The notes: generated by a model from the letters alone, not told the origin. Shown: positions 9,085 through 18,360, numbered from the stretch's first letter. The stretch is 64,000 nt of DNA from Myxococcales bacterium (GCA_009692585.1 SHYX01000002.1:136457-200456); one strand, 5' to 3'. A program made the numbers and translations.

Positions 9085-9480
9085 ATGGTCCTCTTCCTCC
9101 TTGGGTGCTGGCAGCCCGATGCCTACGCCCCGCCGCCGCCCGCCCAGGTCGAGGCCAGCGACGTTCTGGCGGGCACGGCCGCGGCGATCGAGCGTCCCGC
9201 GAGGGTTGACGGGGACGCTCCGGAAGAAGCCGGACCGCCGGCGCCTGCTGACGACCAGGCCGTATCGCCGCCTGTCGCCGAGGACATTCGCCCCCGGTCG
9301 GCCCGCACGGTGGGCAAGCCGCTGACCCTGGTCGGCGACGACGGCGCTCCGCTTCAGGTGGTAGGTGACGGCATTGCGGTCACGGTTTTGATGGAGGGTG
9401 CCGATCGCGTGAAGGTGCGCTGCGACGGCTGTCGGCCGGTGCAAGAGGGGTGGCTGCAGCGCGGGGCGGTTTCGCCTTAG
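9085..9480 (+). CDS. small lipoprotein with very short signal
   Basis: A 131-residue protein whose signal is only MVLFLLGC, with the lipobox cysteine at residue 8. A proline/alanine/acidic linker of about 65 residues follows. The C-terminal 50 residues look like a small beta domain (KPLTLVGDDGAPLQVV, VTVLMEGADRVKVRCDGC, EGWLQRGAV), reminiscent of an SH3-like fold with a Cys-x-x-Cys pair. I do not recognise a family. The signal lacks basic residues, which is unusual. A start further upstream was not found in frame. Confidence 0.6.
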   Translation: MVLFLLGCWQPDAYAPPPPAQVEASDVLAGTAAAIERPARVDGDAPEEAGPPAPADDQAVSPPVAEDIRPRSARTVGKPLTLVGDDGAPLQVVGDGIAVTVLMEGADRVKVRCDGCRPVQEGWLQRGAVSP

Positions 9481-9520
9481 GAGCCGCCGCGCGTCGGTGC
9501 TCTGGTACACTCCGGGCGTC

Positions 9521-10192
9521 ATGTCTGATTTCGGTCCTGGAGTGAGCCTGTGTGTGGCGGCGATCCTGCTGTGGTTGTTCGCCGAAGTCGCACGCCGGAC
9601 CGTTGCCCGCGACGGCGGACGGCTGGTCGGGGCCGGGGCCGCACGCTCGGTGCGCGTCGGCGCCGCGTTGTGCCTCGTCTGGGGCGGGCTGTTGGAGATG
9701 CGCGCTGGGCAGTTGTGGGAGATCGAGACCGGCACGCTTCTCGCGTCCTCGTTCGCTCGGGGCCCAGCCTGGCTGGGGGCGGTACCGCTGCTCGCGGTGG
9801 GCGTGGGAATATCCTCCGTCGCCACTCGCGAGTTGGCGCTCGGCCACCTCAGGGGCGCGGCGGGTTGGGTGGGCGGTGCGATGGTGGCGGGCTTCGTGGT
9901 GGTCGTCGAGCTTTCGGGGGGAGTATGGCTGGACGAGGCTGGACTTCTGCACGTGCGCGAAGGCGTCATGGTGGCCCGTCGCGCCAGCGTCCGTCCGGGC
10001 GAGGTCGGGGCGGTGACCATCACCGAGCACCTGTCCCGCGGGGCCCCACGCTGGCGTGTCTCGCTCACCGGGCCGCGACTGCCTGCGGCGTTCACCCGGT
10101 ATTCCACCGACGTAGACACCCACCAGGCCGCCCGCACCGAAGCGGAGCGCTGGGCGGCGGCTGGCCGCTGGTCGGTGACCGAGGCGCCCTGA
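9521..10192 (+). CDS. integral membrane protein of unknown function
   Basis: A 223-residue protein with about four hydrophobic segments (near residues 7-22, 45-58, 80-96 and 113-130). A C-terminal soluble region of about 85 residues follows, resembling a small beta domain. ATG 9521 is preferred over an upstream GTG at 9497, because TACACT at 9506-9511 would then lie in the leader as a possible -10 element. No family is recognised. It converges with the Ig-domain/barrel gene, with a short hairpin between them. Confidence 0.6.
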   Translation: MSDFGPGVSLCVAAILLWLFAEVARRTVARDGGRLVGAGAARSVRVGAALCLVWGGLLEMRAGQLWEIETGTLLASSFARGPAWLGAVPLLAVGVGISSVATRELALGHLRGAAGWVGGAMVAGFVVVVELSGGVWLDEAGLLHVREGVMVARRASVRPGEVGAVTITEHLSRGAPRWRVSLTGPRLPAAFTRYSTDVDTHQAARTEAERWAAAGRWSVTEAP

Positions 10193-10195
10193 ATC

Positions 10196-10210
10196 GCCCG
10201 GGTGACGGGC
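10196..10210. terminator. short hairpin between convergent genes
   Basis: GCCCG at 10196-10200 pairs with CGGGC at 10206-10210 across a GGTGA loop, in the 21-base gap between two convergent stop codons. It could end transcription from both sides. There is no following T-run, so the function is uncertain. Confidence 0.35.
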
Positions 10211-10213
10211 CGC

Positions 10214-13200
10214 TTAGAGCTGGAAGCCGACCGAGAGGACGCCGCCGTTGGTGCTGTCGGTGAGCTCCCCGACCGTCGCCCCGGCGTTGTTCTCGATGCC
10301 GATGGTGCGGAAGGCGCCGTCGTAGCCGACGCTGGCGTACAGCCACGGAAGGAACGCGTACCCGACCTCGGCGTCCACGTCATGATTCCAGGGCTGGCTG
10401 CCACCCGCGAGGTGATGACTGTACGACACCACCGCGAACAGCTTGTCGGAGACGTCCACCGACAGCTCGCCGCCCAGGATCAGCGAGTTGATGTTGAGCT
10501 GGTCGAGCTGGATTTCCTGGCCACCCTTGATCGAGAAGGTCTGGACATCGCTGATGCCCCAGCCGACGCGCGCACCGACGCCGAACTGGTTGGGCCCGGA
10601 GGTGACGTACCGGCCGATCCCGACGACGCGCGTGGACAGGACGGTGTCGCTGACCAAGCCCTCCTGGCTACATTGGTTGTCGAGCGCCACGCAGAGCGGC
10701 TTGGGGTCGAGGCTGTAGGAGACGGCGCTGAAATCCGCCTCGGCGCCCACGTACCGGAACATCGGCAGGAACACCCGACCCTGAAGATGCGCCCCGTAGG
10801 CCGGCGACGACAACTTCAGCTCGTTGGGGAACAGCACCGTGGCCTTGGTGAGCGGCTTCTGGTCGTAGTCGTAGAGCGCACCTTCGAAGCCCGCACGGAT
10901 GCGCAGGAAGGGCGCTCCGGACCTCGGCGTCACCGTGGTGGTGGTGGCGGTCGCCACGGGCGGCGGCGGAGCGACGACGACCGGGGGCGGGGGCGGGGGC
11001 GGGGGCGGGGGCGGGGGCTTCGCCGCGTAGGGATCAACCGCGGTGGTCGTGGTGTAGGGTGTGCCGCTGGACCACGCCGCGGCGGCGCCCCCGACCGGTA
11101 CGCGCATGAAGCTGGACGTCGTCCCATCGCTGGTGGCGACCGAGACCTTGACGTCGCCGGCAGCGCCGACGGGAACAGAGAGACTGGCCTCATAGGAGCC
11201 GCCTCCCAGGTCGGTCACGGGGCCGACCGTCCCGGCATTGACCATGAAGTCCAGCGTCTGGCCGGCCACGCCGCGTCCCTGATCGTCGCTCACGGTGACG
11301 CGGAGCTTGACGGTACCGCCGGGTGAGAGGCTGGCCGGGTCCGAAACCATCGCCACGCGGCTGGGACGGATTGCGCCCCCCGCCGTCACCACGGCCGGGG
11401 CCATCACCGCCGCGGTGGAACCTTCACGCTCGATGCGGACCTCGCTCAGGGCCTTGTCCCATTCTGCGACCAGGCGGGCATCGGCCTTGGCGCCGGCGAT
11501 GGGCAGCGTCGGCAGTGTCAGGGATTCGGGAACCTGCACGAGCGCGGCAGCAGAGAGTAGATCGCCGGCCGACACCTCGAAGGTGACCAGCCCTGCCTTG
11601 CGCCCGGCGGTGTAGAACACCTGGGCGAGGCCTTCGCCATTGGTGGTGGCCTGCTGGGGCATCGTGCCATCGCCATTGGTCAGCTTGACGGCCAGCGGCA
11701 CGTTGGGCACGGGGTACCCGTATTCGTCGACCGACACGATCGTCACCGGCGCCGCGGACATGCCGTCGTTGGCGACGCGCGTGCGCGCGGGGACGATGAG
11801 CAGCCGCGCCAGCGGGTTGCCGGTGATCGGCGCCGCCACGCTGGCGGTCACCTCGACGGGTCCGTTGCCGGTGGTGGTGAACAGGGCCTGATAGTCGCCG
11901 TTGCGGAGGTCCTTGACCTCGCCCTTGATGCGGGCACCGCTGGCGCCGATGGTGATCGTGCGCGCGCCGAGCCCGACGCCATCGGGGCCGGTGACCTTCG
12001 CGAACAGCTTGAAGCCCTCGGCGCTTGCCGGCAACCTGGTCGGCTCCGCGGTGAGGTCGACCTTCGCCGGGCGCACGCTCACGAGGCTCAGGGTGACGCT
12101 GGCGTTCTGGAACTCCGGCCTGTCCGCGAGCGCGCTGGTGAGCGTCACCTGCGTGGCGCTGGCGGTGGTCGGGGGCGAGAAGATGGCAGTGTAGATGCCG
12201 TTGCCCTCATGCTTGGCCGGACCGATCGTGCCTCCGGTGGTGCTGAACACCACGGCGGCGGACGCGTCCGGCTTGCCGTCCCGGGTCACGACCATCGCGT
12301 GCACGGGCACCTGGACGCGCGCGTCGCCGGGGAGCGCCACGGCGGTCGGCACGAAGCTGATCCGCTTGCCTTCGGGCGGCTTGAGGTCCATCGGCTCGGC
12401 GACGCTCTTGCCGTCGATTCCGATGGAGATCTTCTCGGCCGCTGAGGCCCCCGGCGCCACGAGGATCGGCACCCGGGCCCGCCCCTGGGCGTCGGCCTGG
12501 ATCGGCCCGAATTGCTGGTCGCCGATGTTGATGATCGCGCGGGCCCCGGGCGCCACGGTGACGGGAAAGTCAATCTTGCTCCACAGGGGGATCGCGAGCG
12601 CCCCGTAGGTCAAGGACGCGTCGCGCTTGTCGGCGACGGTGATGAGGGCAACCTGCGGAAAGTTGCTGGCGGGCGCGGTGTAGAGCGCGCTGAACTGGCC
12701 CCCACCCAGATTGGTGACGTTTTCCACCGTGCCGGTGTTCGCGCTGATGATCAGGTCGACGCCGGCGAGGGCCTGCCGGTCGCCGCCGGCGAGGTTGAAC
12801 GACAGGGTGGCCGTGCGATCCTGACCGAGGGTCATCCGCGCCGGGTTCGCTGCCGCGCTGAGGCGCTGACTACGGGGCGGGGCGACGCTGAAGTTCCAGT
12901 TCTTCTGGGCGGTCTCTTTCCCGATCTTGCCCTTGAGGCTCAGCGTGATGGTGGCGCGCGCCTCTACCTTGGGGGGGGTGTAGGCCAGCCGATAGAGTCC
13001 GCCACCGGCATCGGTGAGGGCGCCGACCGCGCCGGAGCTGACCGACGGCTTGAGGGCGAGGCCTGCGATCGGGACGCCGTTGGCGTCGAGGGCCATGACG
13101 TAGAGGTCGGCTTGAGTGGACCCGTCGCCGACGATGGCCGATGCGGGGATCATCTCAAGCAGGCCCGTACCCTCAAAGACGGCGGCGGGCTGCGCATATG

Positions 13201-13276
13201 CGGGGTTGGCAGCGGTAGACACTGCCACGATGGCGGCGGTGAGAGACAGTCCGAGGACAAGAGACAGCTTGTGCAT
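10214..13276 (-). CDS. secreted Ig-like-domain protein with C-terminal outer-membrane barrel
   Basis: This 1020-residue protein has a clear signal peptide ending near AYA (residues 1-28). About six Ig-like repeats of roughly 90-100 residues follow; each has a GGGxYxAxYTxP-type strand (GGGLYRLAYTPP, GGGQFSALYTAP, GNGIYTAIFSPP, NGDYQALFTT, GGGSYEASLSVP). A pure proline run sits near residue 753, then a region from about 785 that looks like an outer-membrane barrel and ends GGVLSVGFQL. Invasin/intimin-type proteins carry an N-terminal barrel with Ig domains after it; here the order is reversed. It could be an adhesin or an envelope scaffold reaching inward. The Ig assignment is by repeat pattern. 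Confidence 0.7.
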   Translation of the reverse strand: MHKLSLVLGLSLTAAIVAVSTAANPAYAQPAAVFEGTGLLEMIPASAIVGDGSTQADLYVMALDANGVPIAGLALKPSVSSGAVGALTDAGGGLYRLAYTPPKVEARATITLSLKGKIGKETAQKNWNFSVAPPRSQRLSAAANPARMTLGQDRTATLSFNLAGGDRQALAGVDLIISANTGTVENVTNLGGGQFSALYTAPASNFPQVALITVADKRDASLTYGALAIPLWSKIDFPVTVAPGARAIINIGDQQFGPIQADAQGRARVPILVAPGASAAEKISIGIDGKSVAEPMDLKPPEGKRISFVPTAVALPGDARVQVPVHAMVVTRDGKPDASAAVVFSTTGGTIGPAKHEGNGIYTAIFSPPTTASATQVTLTSALADRPEFQNASVTLSLVSVRPAKVDLTAEPTRLPASAEGFKLFAKVTGPDGVGLGARTITIGASGARIKGEVKDLRNGDYQALFTTTGNGPVEVTASVAAPITGNPLARLLIVPARTRVANDGMSAAPVTIVSVDEYGYPVPNVPLAVKLTNGDGTMPQQATTNGEGLAQVFYTAGRKAGLVTFEVSAGDLLSAAALVQVPESLTLPTLPIAGAKADARLVAEWDKALSEVRIEREGSTAAVMAPAVVTAGGAIRPSRVAMVSDPASLSPGGTVKLRVTVSDDQGRGVAGQTLDFMVNAGTVGPVTDLGGGSYEASLSVPVGAAGDVKVSVATSDGTTSSFMRVPVGGAAAAWSSGTPYTTTTAVDPYAAKPPPPPPPPPPPPVVVAPPPPVATATTTTVTPRSGAPFLRIRAGFEGALYDYDQKPLTKATVLFPNELKLSSPAYGAHLQGRVFLPMFRYVGAEADFSAVSYSLDPKPLCVALDNQCSQEGLVSDTVLSTRVVGIGRYVTSGPNQFGVGARVGWGISDVQTFSIKGGQEIQLDQLNINSLILGGELSVDVSDKLFAVVSYSHHLAGGSQPWNHDVDAEVGYAFLPWLYASVGYDGAFRTIGIENNAGATVGELTDSTNGGVLSVGFQL
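10983..11018 (+). repeat. GGGGGC hexanucleotide repeat, six units
   Basis: Six uninterrupted GGGGGC units on the plus strand encode the polyproline hinge of the minus-strand Ig/barrel gene. The array could form a G-quadruplex on the non-coding strand and could change length by slippage in steps of two prolines without breaking the frame. Confidence 0.85.
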
Positions 13277-13323
13277 ACTTGGGCTCCGCAGCGAGGCGCG
13301 CTAAGGTACTTCGTGCAAGATTC

Positions 13324-14073
13324 ATGTCAACGAGGGGAGTGACCGACTCCACGATCTTGCGAGCCTTTGACCGTGAGGCCGGAGGGTACGCGGAGCGTTG
13401 GGACGTTAGCCCGCTGGTCCAGTTCTGGCGAGGCCGGGTGCTGGCTCGGGTGCTCGCTGCGGTGCCTTTCGGCGCCCGCGTGGCCGATCTGGGCTGCGGC
13501 ATCGGTACCGACGCGCGGCTGCTCGTGGCGGGGGGCTACCGGGTGATGGCGCTCGATGGCTCCGGCGAAATGGTCGCCCGGGCCCGCGCCCGCGGGGTCC
13601 CGGCGCTGGTGGCGCCCTTGGCGGAGGCGCCTTCCGCCCTCGGCGGCGGCTACGATGCCGTCGTCTGCAACTTCGGCGTGCTCAACTGCCTGGGGTCGCT
13701 CGCGCCGCTGAGTGCCGCCGTCGGTGGCCTGCTCGGCCCCGGCGGGCATATCTTCCTGGTCTGGATGTCGCGCCACTGCCCGGCTGACAGTCTGGCCCGT
13801 GTGCGGCGGGGGCTCAGGCCACGTCGCGGGCGGCGGCAGGCCACCGTCGCCGGCGTGCAGGTCGAGCTGACCTGGTGGTCGGTGGCCGAGGTGGTGGCGG
13901 CGCTGGGCCGCTCGGTCCGCGTTCGCCGGGTCGAAGCCGTCGGACTCCTGGATCCGCCCCCTGACCTGGGCGGCAGGCTGGGTTGGCGTTCGGCCGCGGA
14001 GGTCCGCGTCGCCAGTCTGCCGGGACTGCGCCACCTCGGCGATCATACGCTGGTCCATGCGGTCCGCTCGTGA
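13324..14073 (+). CDS. SAM-dependent methyltransferase, class I
   Basis: A 249-residue Rossmann-fold methyltransferase. Motif I ADLGCGIGT lies at residues 54-62, with the acidic residue ending strand 2 in VMALDGSGEMV and motif IV-like DAVVCNFGVLNCLG. The start at ATG 13324 begins just before conserved sequence; the in-frame upstream extension to 13279 is not typical. The stop overlaps the GTG of the radical SAM gene (GTGA), so the pair is translationally coupled. The substrate is unknown, but the pairing suggests both modify one small molecule, lipid or peptide. Confidence 0.8.
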   Translation: MSTRGVTDSTILRAFDREAGGYAERWDVSPLVQFWRGRVLARVLAAVPFGARVADLGCGIGTDARLLVAGGYRVMALDGSGEMVARARARGVPALVAPLAEAPSALGGGYDAVVCNFGVLNCLGSLAPLSAAVGGLLGPGGHIFLVWMSRHCPADSLARVRRGLRPRRGRRQATVAGVQVELTWWSVAEVVAALGRSVRVRRVEAVGLLDPPPDLGGRLGWRSAAEVRVASLPGLRHLGDHTLVHAVRS

Positions 14074-15527
14074 GGGTGGTGTGCTTCAACCCGCGAGCGC
14101 AGCGCTCGCACCGGCGCCTGCCCCTCTCGGTGCTGCACCTGTCTCGCGGGATTCCGCCCCACCTTCCGGTGCAGATCATCGACGGTAACGTGGATCCCGA
14201 CGCGGTCCACGCGCTCCGTGCAGCCTGCGCCGAGGGAAAAGTGGTGTTGTTGGTGACGGTCATGCCTGGGCCGCAATTACGCGTCGCGACACCTCTATGT
14301 CGAGAGCTCAAGGCGCGCAACCCCGAACTCGTCGTGGTGTGGGGCGGGTACTTCCCGTCCGTCCACCCCGAGGCGGCCGCGCGGGACGCTGGCGTCGATG
14401 TGGTGGTCATCGGGCAGGGGGAGGGGACGATCGGGGAGTTGCTTGGGGCGCTCGAGCAGGACGCGGACCGCCTTGTTGCCGGAACGGCGATGTGGAGTGG
14501 CGCGCGGCTGGTTCGTGGCGATGCGCGGGCCATCGTCCCCAGCGAGCGGTACGGAGCCACCCCGTTTCACTCGGTGCCCATGGAGCGCTACGCGGCGAGC
14601 ACCTTCCTCGGTGAGCGAACATTCAACCTCCATACGAGCGTGGGTTGTCCCTTCCTGTGCAACTTCTGTGCGGTGGTCAACCTGTACGCGGGCCGGTGGC
14701 TCCCGGACTCGGCCACGCACATCGTCGGTGAGGTGCAAACCCTGGTCTCCCGCTACGGGGCGGACGCAATCGAATTCCATGACAACAACTTCTTCGCCTG
14801 GGAACGGCGCTGCCGTGACGTCGCCGACGGACTCCGCAGCATGGGGATTCGGTACTGGGGAGAAGGGCGCGTGGACACGATGCTCGGCTTTTCCGGCGCC
14901 ACCTGGGAGGCTATGTCGGCGTCTGGACTGGCGATGGTCTTCTTCGGCGCCGAAAGCGGTGACGACGAGGCGCTCGCCCGCATGGACAAGGGTGGGCTGC
15001 AGACGGCGGACACGCGCGCGCTCAATCGGCTCGCCCTGCGCCATGGCGTCATCCCGGAGTTCAGCTTCGTGCTCGGCAATGCCGCCGACCCCGAACGCGA
15101 CGTGAACATGAGCCTCGAGCTGATTCGGGCCCTCAAGAAGGACAACCCGGCGTGTGAGATCATCCTGTACCTCTACACGCCGGTGCCGTTGCCCGGCCAG
15201 TGGGACGAGGCGAAGCGACTCGGCATGGCCTTCCCGGAGACGCTCGACGCTTGGCTCGCGCCACCGTGGTCCGATTTCGATCACCGCCGCACCGAGAGCA
15301 CGCCCTGGATGACGCGCGCCCTCCGCGAGCGGATCTACGACTTCGAGGCGGTGCTCAACGCTCGTTTCCCCAGCCGGACCGACCGCAACCTCGGATCGTG
15401 GCAGAGGCGGATGTTGTCGGTCTTTGCTCGGCCACGTTGGCGACTCGGTCTGGACCGCTCGCCCGTGGAGTTGAAGCTCCTGCAGCGGGTTTGGGGCTAC
15501 CGGCGACCGGAGGAGATGGGCTTCTGA
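14070..15527 (+). CDS. B12-binding-type radical SAM protein
   Basis: A 485-residue protein. Residues 1-130 resemble the cobalamin-binding domain of BchE-like enzymes (VVVWGGYFPSVHPE, DVVVIGQGEGTIGELL). The radical SAM core then begins with Cys193, Cys197 and Cys200 (CPFLCNFC), which bind a 4Fe-4S cluster for SAM cleavage. The C-terminal part (from about 330) has SFVLGNAADPERD and a YLYTPVPLPG segment. I see no DxHxxG cobalamin ligand motif. Members methylate or rearrange unactivated carbons in lipids, pigments and antibiotics. The GTG start overlaps the methyltransferase stop. The substrate is not known. Confidence 0.85.
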   Translation: MRVVCFNPRAQRSHRRLPLSVLHLSRGIPPHLPVQIIDGNVDPDAVHALRAACAEGKVVLLVTVMPGPQLRVATPLCRELKARNPELVVVWGGYFPSVHPEAAARDAGVDVVVIGQGEGTIGELLGALEQDADRLVAGTAMWSGARLVRGDARAIVPSERYGATPFHSVPMERYAASTFLGERTFNLHTSVGCPFLCNFCAVVNLYAGRWLPDSATHIVGEVQTLVSRYGADAIEFHDNNFFAWERRCRDVADGLRSMGIRYWGEGRVDTMLGFSGATWEAMSASGLAMVFFGAESGDDEALARMDKGGLQTADTRALNRLALRHGVIPEFSFVLGNAADPERDVNMSLELIRALKKDNPACEIILYLYTPVPLPGQWDEAKRLGMAFPETLDAWLAPPWSDFDHRRTESTPWMTRALRERIYDFEAVLNARFPSRTDRNLGSWQRRMLSVFARPRWRLGLDRSPVELKLLQRVWGYRRPEEMGF

Positions 15528-15613
15528 CGCCGATCGCGCGGGGATGGGTGTTCCATCTGCCTCGAAGCCGTCCGTCGCCGCCCTTCGACCGAGGGCGCGG
15601 TGCCGGCTGAGCC

Positions 15614-16672
15614 TCACCGGGCGAGGGTGAGCAGGAGCCGCTCGTACGCCATCCAGGTGGCGTTCCATCGGTACCGGCTCACCCATTCTCGCCCCTGGGC
15701 CCCGCGCCGCGCACGCTCCGCGGGGTCGTTGGCCAGCCGGAGCATCGCGTCTCTGAGCCCCACGATGTCGTCCCGGGGGACCGCGAAGGTGTGCCCCCCC
15801 GTCGATTCCCGCACCGCGTCATCGTCGAAGTTGACGACCGGTAGCCCCACCGCCATCGCTTCGACGGCGCCGTACCCGAAGCCCTCGGGCATGCGGGTTG
15901 GAAACAACGCGACGTCGGCCGACTGGTACCAGGGCAGGACGTCGGGCACGTCGAAGTGGAAGCCGACCGGCAGTTGCCAGGCTTGCAGGCGGAGCTGGTC
16001 GGCGTAGCGCTGGTCGACGATGGTGCCGACGATGTCCAACCGGAGGTGAGTCCGTTGGTCCGGTCGCATCCGGGCCAGTGCGTCCAGCGCACAATGCTGG
16101 CCCTTGCCCGGCATGATGCGGCTGACGTGCACGAAGCGGAGCTCGGCGTCCGGGGCGCGTGGTGCCGGGCGGAAGTGGTCGAGCGCCACGCCATTGGGGA
16201 TGGTCACCACCTTTTCCGGGGGCACCCCGATTCGGAGGAGCGCCGAACGGGTGGTCTCGGACACCGCCACGACGCGCGCCAGTGCGGAGGACTGGGCCCG
16301 ATAAAACGTACGTCTCGCCGCGGCCGCGGTGCCGCCGACGGTCCCCCCGAAGTTCAGGTCGTGCACGATGGTGACCGTCGGCACCCCCGGCACCACCACC
16401 TCGATCGAGTTGCTGACGACGACCTCGGGGCGGACGCGCCTCGCGGTCGAGATGGCGGCGAGTGCCATCCGCGCCCACGCCGAGGCGGTGCGTCCGCGAA
16501 GGTCCACGGCCGTCGCGTCGGCGGGAACGCCGGTCCGGTCGTGGCGGAAGCCGCACACCAGGTGCACGTCGTGTCCGGCGCGCCGGGCCTCGGCCACCAG
16601 GTTCTCGAAAACGGTCTCGGTGCCGCTGCGCACGTCGGGCGGGTACCGTCTTGCGACAAAGAGTAGCTTCAA
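15614..16672 (-). CDS. glycosyltransferase, GT-B fold (GT4-like)
   Basis: A 352-residue retaining glycosyltransferase. The N-terminal domain has the start KLLFVARRYPPD and GTETVFENLV. The C-terminal domain carries the GT4 E-x7-E motif (EGFGYGAVE) that binds the sugar nucleotide. The TTG start at 16672 overlaps the stop of the upstream gene (TTGA). The long open frame upstream to 18247 is only the shadow of the neighbour. It is the last gene of a four-gene minus-strand operon with an acyltransferase and two alkaline-phosphatase-superfamily membrane proteins, suggesting synthesis or tailoring of a surface glycolipid. Donor and acceptor are unknown. Confidence 0.85.
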   Translation of the reverse strand: MKLLFVARRYPPDVRSGTETVFENLVAEARRAGHDVHLVCGFRHDRTGVPADATAVDLRGRTASAWARMALAAISTARRVRPEVVVSNSIEVVVPGVPTVTIVHDLNFGGTVGGTAAAARRTFYRAQSSALARVVAVSETTRSALLRIGVPPEKVVTIPNGVALDHFRPAPRAPDAELRFVHVSRIMPGKGQHCALDALARMRPDQRTHLRLDIVGTIVDQRYADQLRLQAWQLPVGFHFDVPDVLPWYQSADVALFPTRMPEGFGYGAVEAMAVGLPVVNFDDDAVRESTGGHTFAVPRDDIVGLRDAMLRLANDPAERARRGAQGREWVSRYRWNATWMAYERLLLTLAR

Positions 16673-18360
16673 GGCTTTGATCCGTCGTCGATGTATCCCA
16701 ACTCCTTCAGCATCGCCTCGTCGATTCCCGAGGCCCCCGAGGCGAAGCTCAATGTCGGCAGCAACCAGTCCCAGCTCGCGACGCGCGGAGACTCGGGCCA
16801 CACCTGGGCCCGGCCGGGCATGTCCATCGCCGCGGGAAGCCCGGCACCGGCCAGGATCGTCGGCGCGGCGTCGAGCAGCGGAATGTCGCCCGCATCGATC
16901 CCTCTGGGCACATCGCCGCCGAGGGCGAGGAAGATGCCGTGCCTCTCGTGCATCCCGGTGTACGCCGCGGTCATGGTGACGTACTGTGCGATCGGCTCGC
17001 CGCCCACGGTTTCGCTGGCCAACCGCTCGGCCGAGAACGACTCGTCGGTGAGGGTGAGGGCGAGGCTGCCGTCGTCGTCCGGGAAGGCCGCGACCTCGTA
17101 GAAGGGCAAGCCGCCCCGGTCCACCAGCGACGTGAGCCATGTGCGTACGGTCGCCGCGCCTTCTGGCGAGCCGACCCCGACGACCAGCTTGTGGCCGAGC
17201 CTGGTGACGTCCACCGGGGCCACCGCGGCCGAGATGCGCGCCCGGAGCCGCTCCGTCTGGGGCAAGAACTGGCCGGCGGTTCCGGCGGAGTCCATGGCGG
17301 CAAAGCCATGGTCGCTCACGACGAGGATCCGACCGCTGGGTCCCGCTCGTTCCGCCAGCTCGCCGAGCAGCGCGTCGGCCTGGCGATAGGCGGCGCTCAG
17401 TTCGGTGCCGCCGGCCTCGTAGCGCTCCCAGTAGAGGTGGCTGAGGCCATCGATGGCGTAGTAGTTCAGGCTCGCGACGGATGGACGCTCGACGTACAGC
17501 TGCTCGATGAACACGTCGCGGTCGATGTCCCCCCGGAGCAACTGGAGGCTCACGTTGCGCGCGGCCTCGTCGGGGTTGCCGAGCCGGTCTCGCAGGGTCC
17601 AGCGCGCGGCGTCGACGAAGGTGCTGAGGCGCACCCCCACGTTCACCAATCGTCGGACCCGCTCCCAACTCGCTCCTCGCGCCCCCACCGTCTTTCGGCG
17701 CTGGCGGTTCCCCAACTCCACCTCCTTGACGACGGCCAGCCGAGCCGGCCAGGTCTCGGGGGCGGGGGCGAGCCAGCCCGGGACCCAGAAGCCACCGTGC
17801 GCGAAGCGGCGGGGGGGGTAGTCGACGAGCCACTTGTAGAGCCCGACCGCGTCGCCGTTGTGCTCCGCGATGTCCCACCAGCGCGCGACGCGGCAGTCCG
17901 TGCTCTGCACGCGGAAGCCGCGCACGCCGTGGTCGCCGACGGGACGGCCGCTGGCGATGGTGGTCCACAACAGCGGCGAGAACATCGGCTCCATGGAGAT
18001 CAGGTTGGCGCGCGTCCCCTCCGCCAGGAGGCGGTGGAAGTTCGGCAGCGGCTCGCGATCGATCACCTGCCAGGTGGCCCCGTCGACACCGAAGACGAGC
18101 ATGCGCGTCGGCAGCGCGCCGAGGCGGTCGCCCGCGGACCCCAACCACGCGGCGGTCGCGCCGATGTAGGCGACGGCGGCCCAGCGCGCGCCGAGGCGCA
18201 GGCTGACGCCGGCTGCGGCGGGGATCGCGAAGCCCATCGCGACCCACGGCATGTCGTTGAACATCGGATGGGCGGCGTCGACCGCCGCGACCGCGACCGC
18301 AGCGACGACGGCGATGGCGGCTCCGAGCGAGAAGAGTCGTGGTCCGGCGCGCGCGTTCAT
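16669..18360 (-). CDS. membrane-anchored alkaline-phosphatase-superfamily phosphodiesterase-like protein
   Basis: A 563-residue protein with about three N-terminal membrane segments (residues 11-75), then a periplasmic alkaline-phosphatase-superfamily domain. Metal-site motifs are visible: VFGVDGATW (Asp93), a nucleophile loop FSPLLWTTIASG, YYAIDGLSHLYW (Asp and His), VVSDHGF (Asp-His) and a late GMHERHGIF histidine. The family includes nucleotide pyrophosphatase/phosphodiesterases and phosphoglycerate-mutase-like enzymes. ATG at 18360 overlaps the acyltransferase stop (ATGA). It may transfer or remove a phospho-group on a glycolipid made by its operon partners; that is inference. Confidence 0.75.
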   Translation of the reverse strand: MNARAGPRLFSLGAAIAVVAAVAVAAVDAAHPMFNDMPWVAMGFAIPAAAGVSLRLGARWAAVAYIGATAAWLGSAGDRLGALPTRMLVFGVDGATWQVIDREPLPNFHRLLAEGTRANLISMEPMFSPLLWTTIASGRPVGDHGVRGFRVQSTDCRVARWWDIAEHNGDAVGLYKWLVDYPPRRFAHGGFWVPGWLAPAPETWPARLAVVKEVELGNRQRRKTVGARGASWERVRRLVNVGVRLSTFVDAARWTLRDRLGNPDEAARNVSLQLLRGDIDRDVFIEQLYVERPSVASLNYYAIDGLSHLYWERYEAGGTELSAAYRQADALLGELAERAGPSGRILVVSDHGFAAMDSAGTAGQFLPQTERLRARISAAVAPVDVTRLGHKLVVGVGSPEGAATVRTWLTSLVDRGGLPFYEVAAFPDDDGSLALTLTDESFSAERLASETVGGEPIAQYVTMTAAYTGMHERHGIFLALGGDVPRGIDAGDIPLLDAAPTILAGAGLPAAMDMPGRAQVWPESPRVASWDWLLPTLSFASGASGIDEAMLKELGYIDDGSKP

